Shown here: positions 25,918 to 26,183 of the stretch, in pieces
Numbering within the stretch: the stretch's first letter is position 1
Layout of the letters: each line of letters begins with the position of its first letter
Assembly: GCA_903813345.2 (NCBI GenBank)
Contig: CAIIXF020000121.1
Location: forward strand, 1-26,183
From: Owenia fusiformis
Taxonomy: Eukaryota; Annelida; Polychaeta; Sabellida; Oweniidae
Length of the DNA: 26,183 nt
Reading direction: 5' to 3'
Position numbers and translations under genes: made by a program
Notes under the pieces: generated by a model
What the model saw: the letters and a program-made list of their open reading frames with translations, nothing else
Database searches by the model: none
Told to the model about the DNA's origin: nothing

Positions 25918-26030
25918 CAACATTAATATTGCATTATGGGCCATACTGTCTGCATTCTGCAACATTAATATTGCATTATGGGTCATACTGTTGTCTGCAA
26001 CATCAATATTGTATTATGGGTCATACTACT
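25918..26030 (+). repeat. 38-bp minisatellite, cluster 3 (3 units)
   Basis: attatgggccatactgtc at 25934, then units with attatgggtcatac near 25976 and 26014, again in the same orientation as clusters 1 and 2. The remaining sequence to 26183 contains nothing recognised. Confidence 0.9.
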
Positions 26031-26183
26031 AAGGTAGAGGGGTTCCAGAATCCAGATGCAAGACAAGATTTTCTTGAAATAATTAAGGGAAGACATATTA
26101 TTTTAGTTGAGACAGGATATGATATTCTGGTTTTCTGAGAGATGTGATCCCCATGAGCCAAGCATATTAACATGTGATAATTA

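Overview
The window is a stretch of AT-rich eukaryotic nuclear DNA. It carries one large gene on the + strand, split into 25 coding exons between 2315 and 23068. The conceptual product, joined from exons whose phases all agree, is about 965 residues. It is a single ULK1/ULK2 (Atg1-family) serine/threonine kinase, the enzyme that starts autophagy. The N-terminal kinase domain, the long Ser/Pro-rich linker and the C-terminal EAT/tandem-MIT region can all be read directly. The ULK1/2 type, the vertebrate-like intron density, the GT-AG introns and the dense miniature transposons and minisatellites point to an invertebrate animal, probably marine (mollusc, hemichordate or another non-vertebrate). 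I cannot fix the species.

Layout: 1-2314 is upstream flank with a possible promoter block near 440-515 and a C-rich minisatellite (1370-1552). Exons 1-3 (2315-3911) encode the start of the kinase domain. Intron 3 is about 7.2 kb and holds a nested foldback/MITE cluster (5350-6076) and an 84-bp minisatellite (8797-9180). Exons 4-11 (11114-15061) complete the kinase. Exons 12-19 (15988-19519) encode the low-complexity Ser/Pro/Asn linker with a LIR-like motif. Exons 20-25 (19964-23068) encode the ATG13/membrane-binding C-terminal domain. The rest (23069-26183) is probable 3' UTR and flank with two further clusters of a 38-bp minisatellite and a degenerate mariner-like miniature element.

The most unusual feature lies at the exon 8/9 junction. 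The first 66 bp of exon 9 are present twice in tandem, 88 bp apart and nearly identical. Read straight through, the first copy shifts the frame to a stop. Because the duplicated piece contains AG|GT, an 88-nt intron with GT...AG ends could be removed and restore the original frame exactly. Skipping the first copy would also restore it. This is either a recent intron-birth candidate or an assembly join of two haplotypes. I found no tRNA, rRNA, CRISPR or operon-like system, and no second protein-coding gene that I trust.
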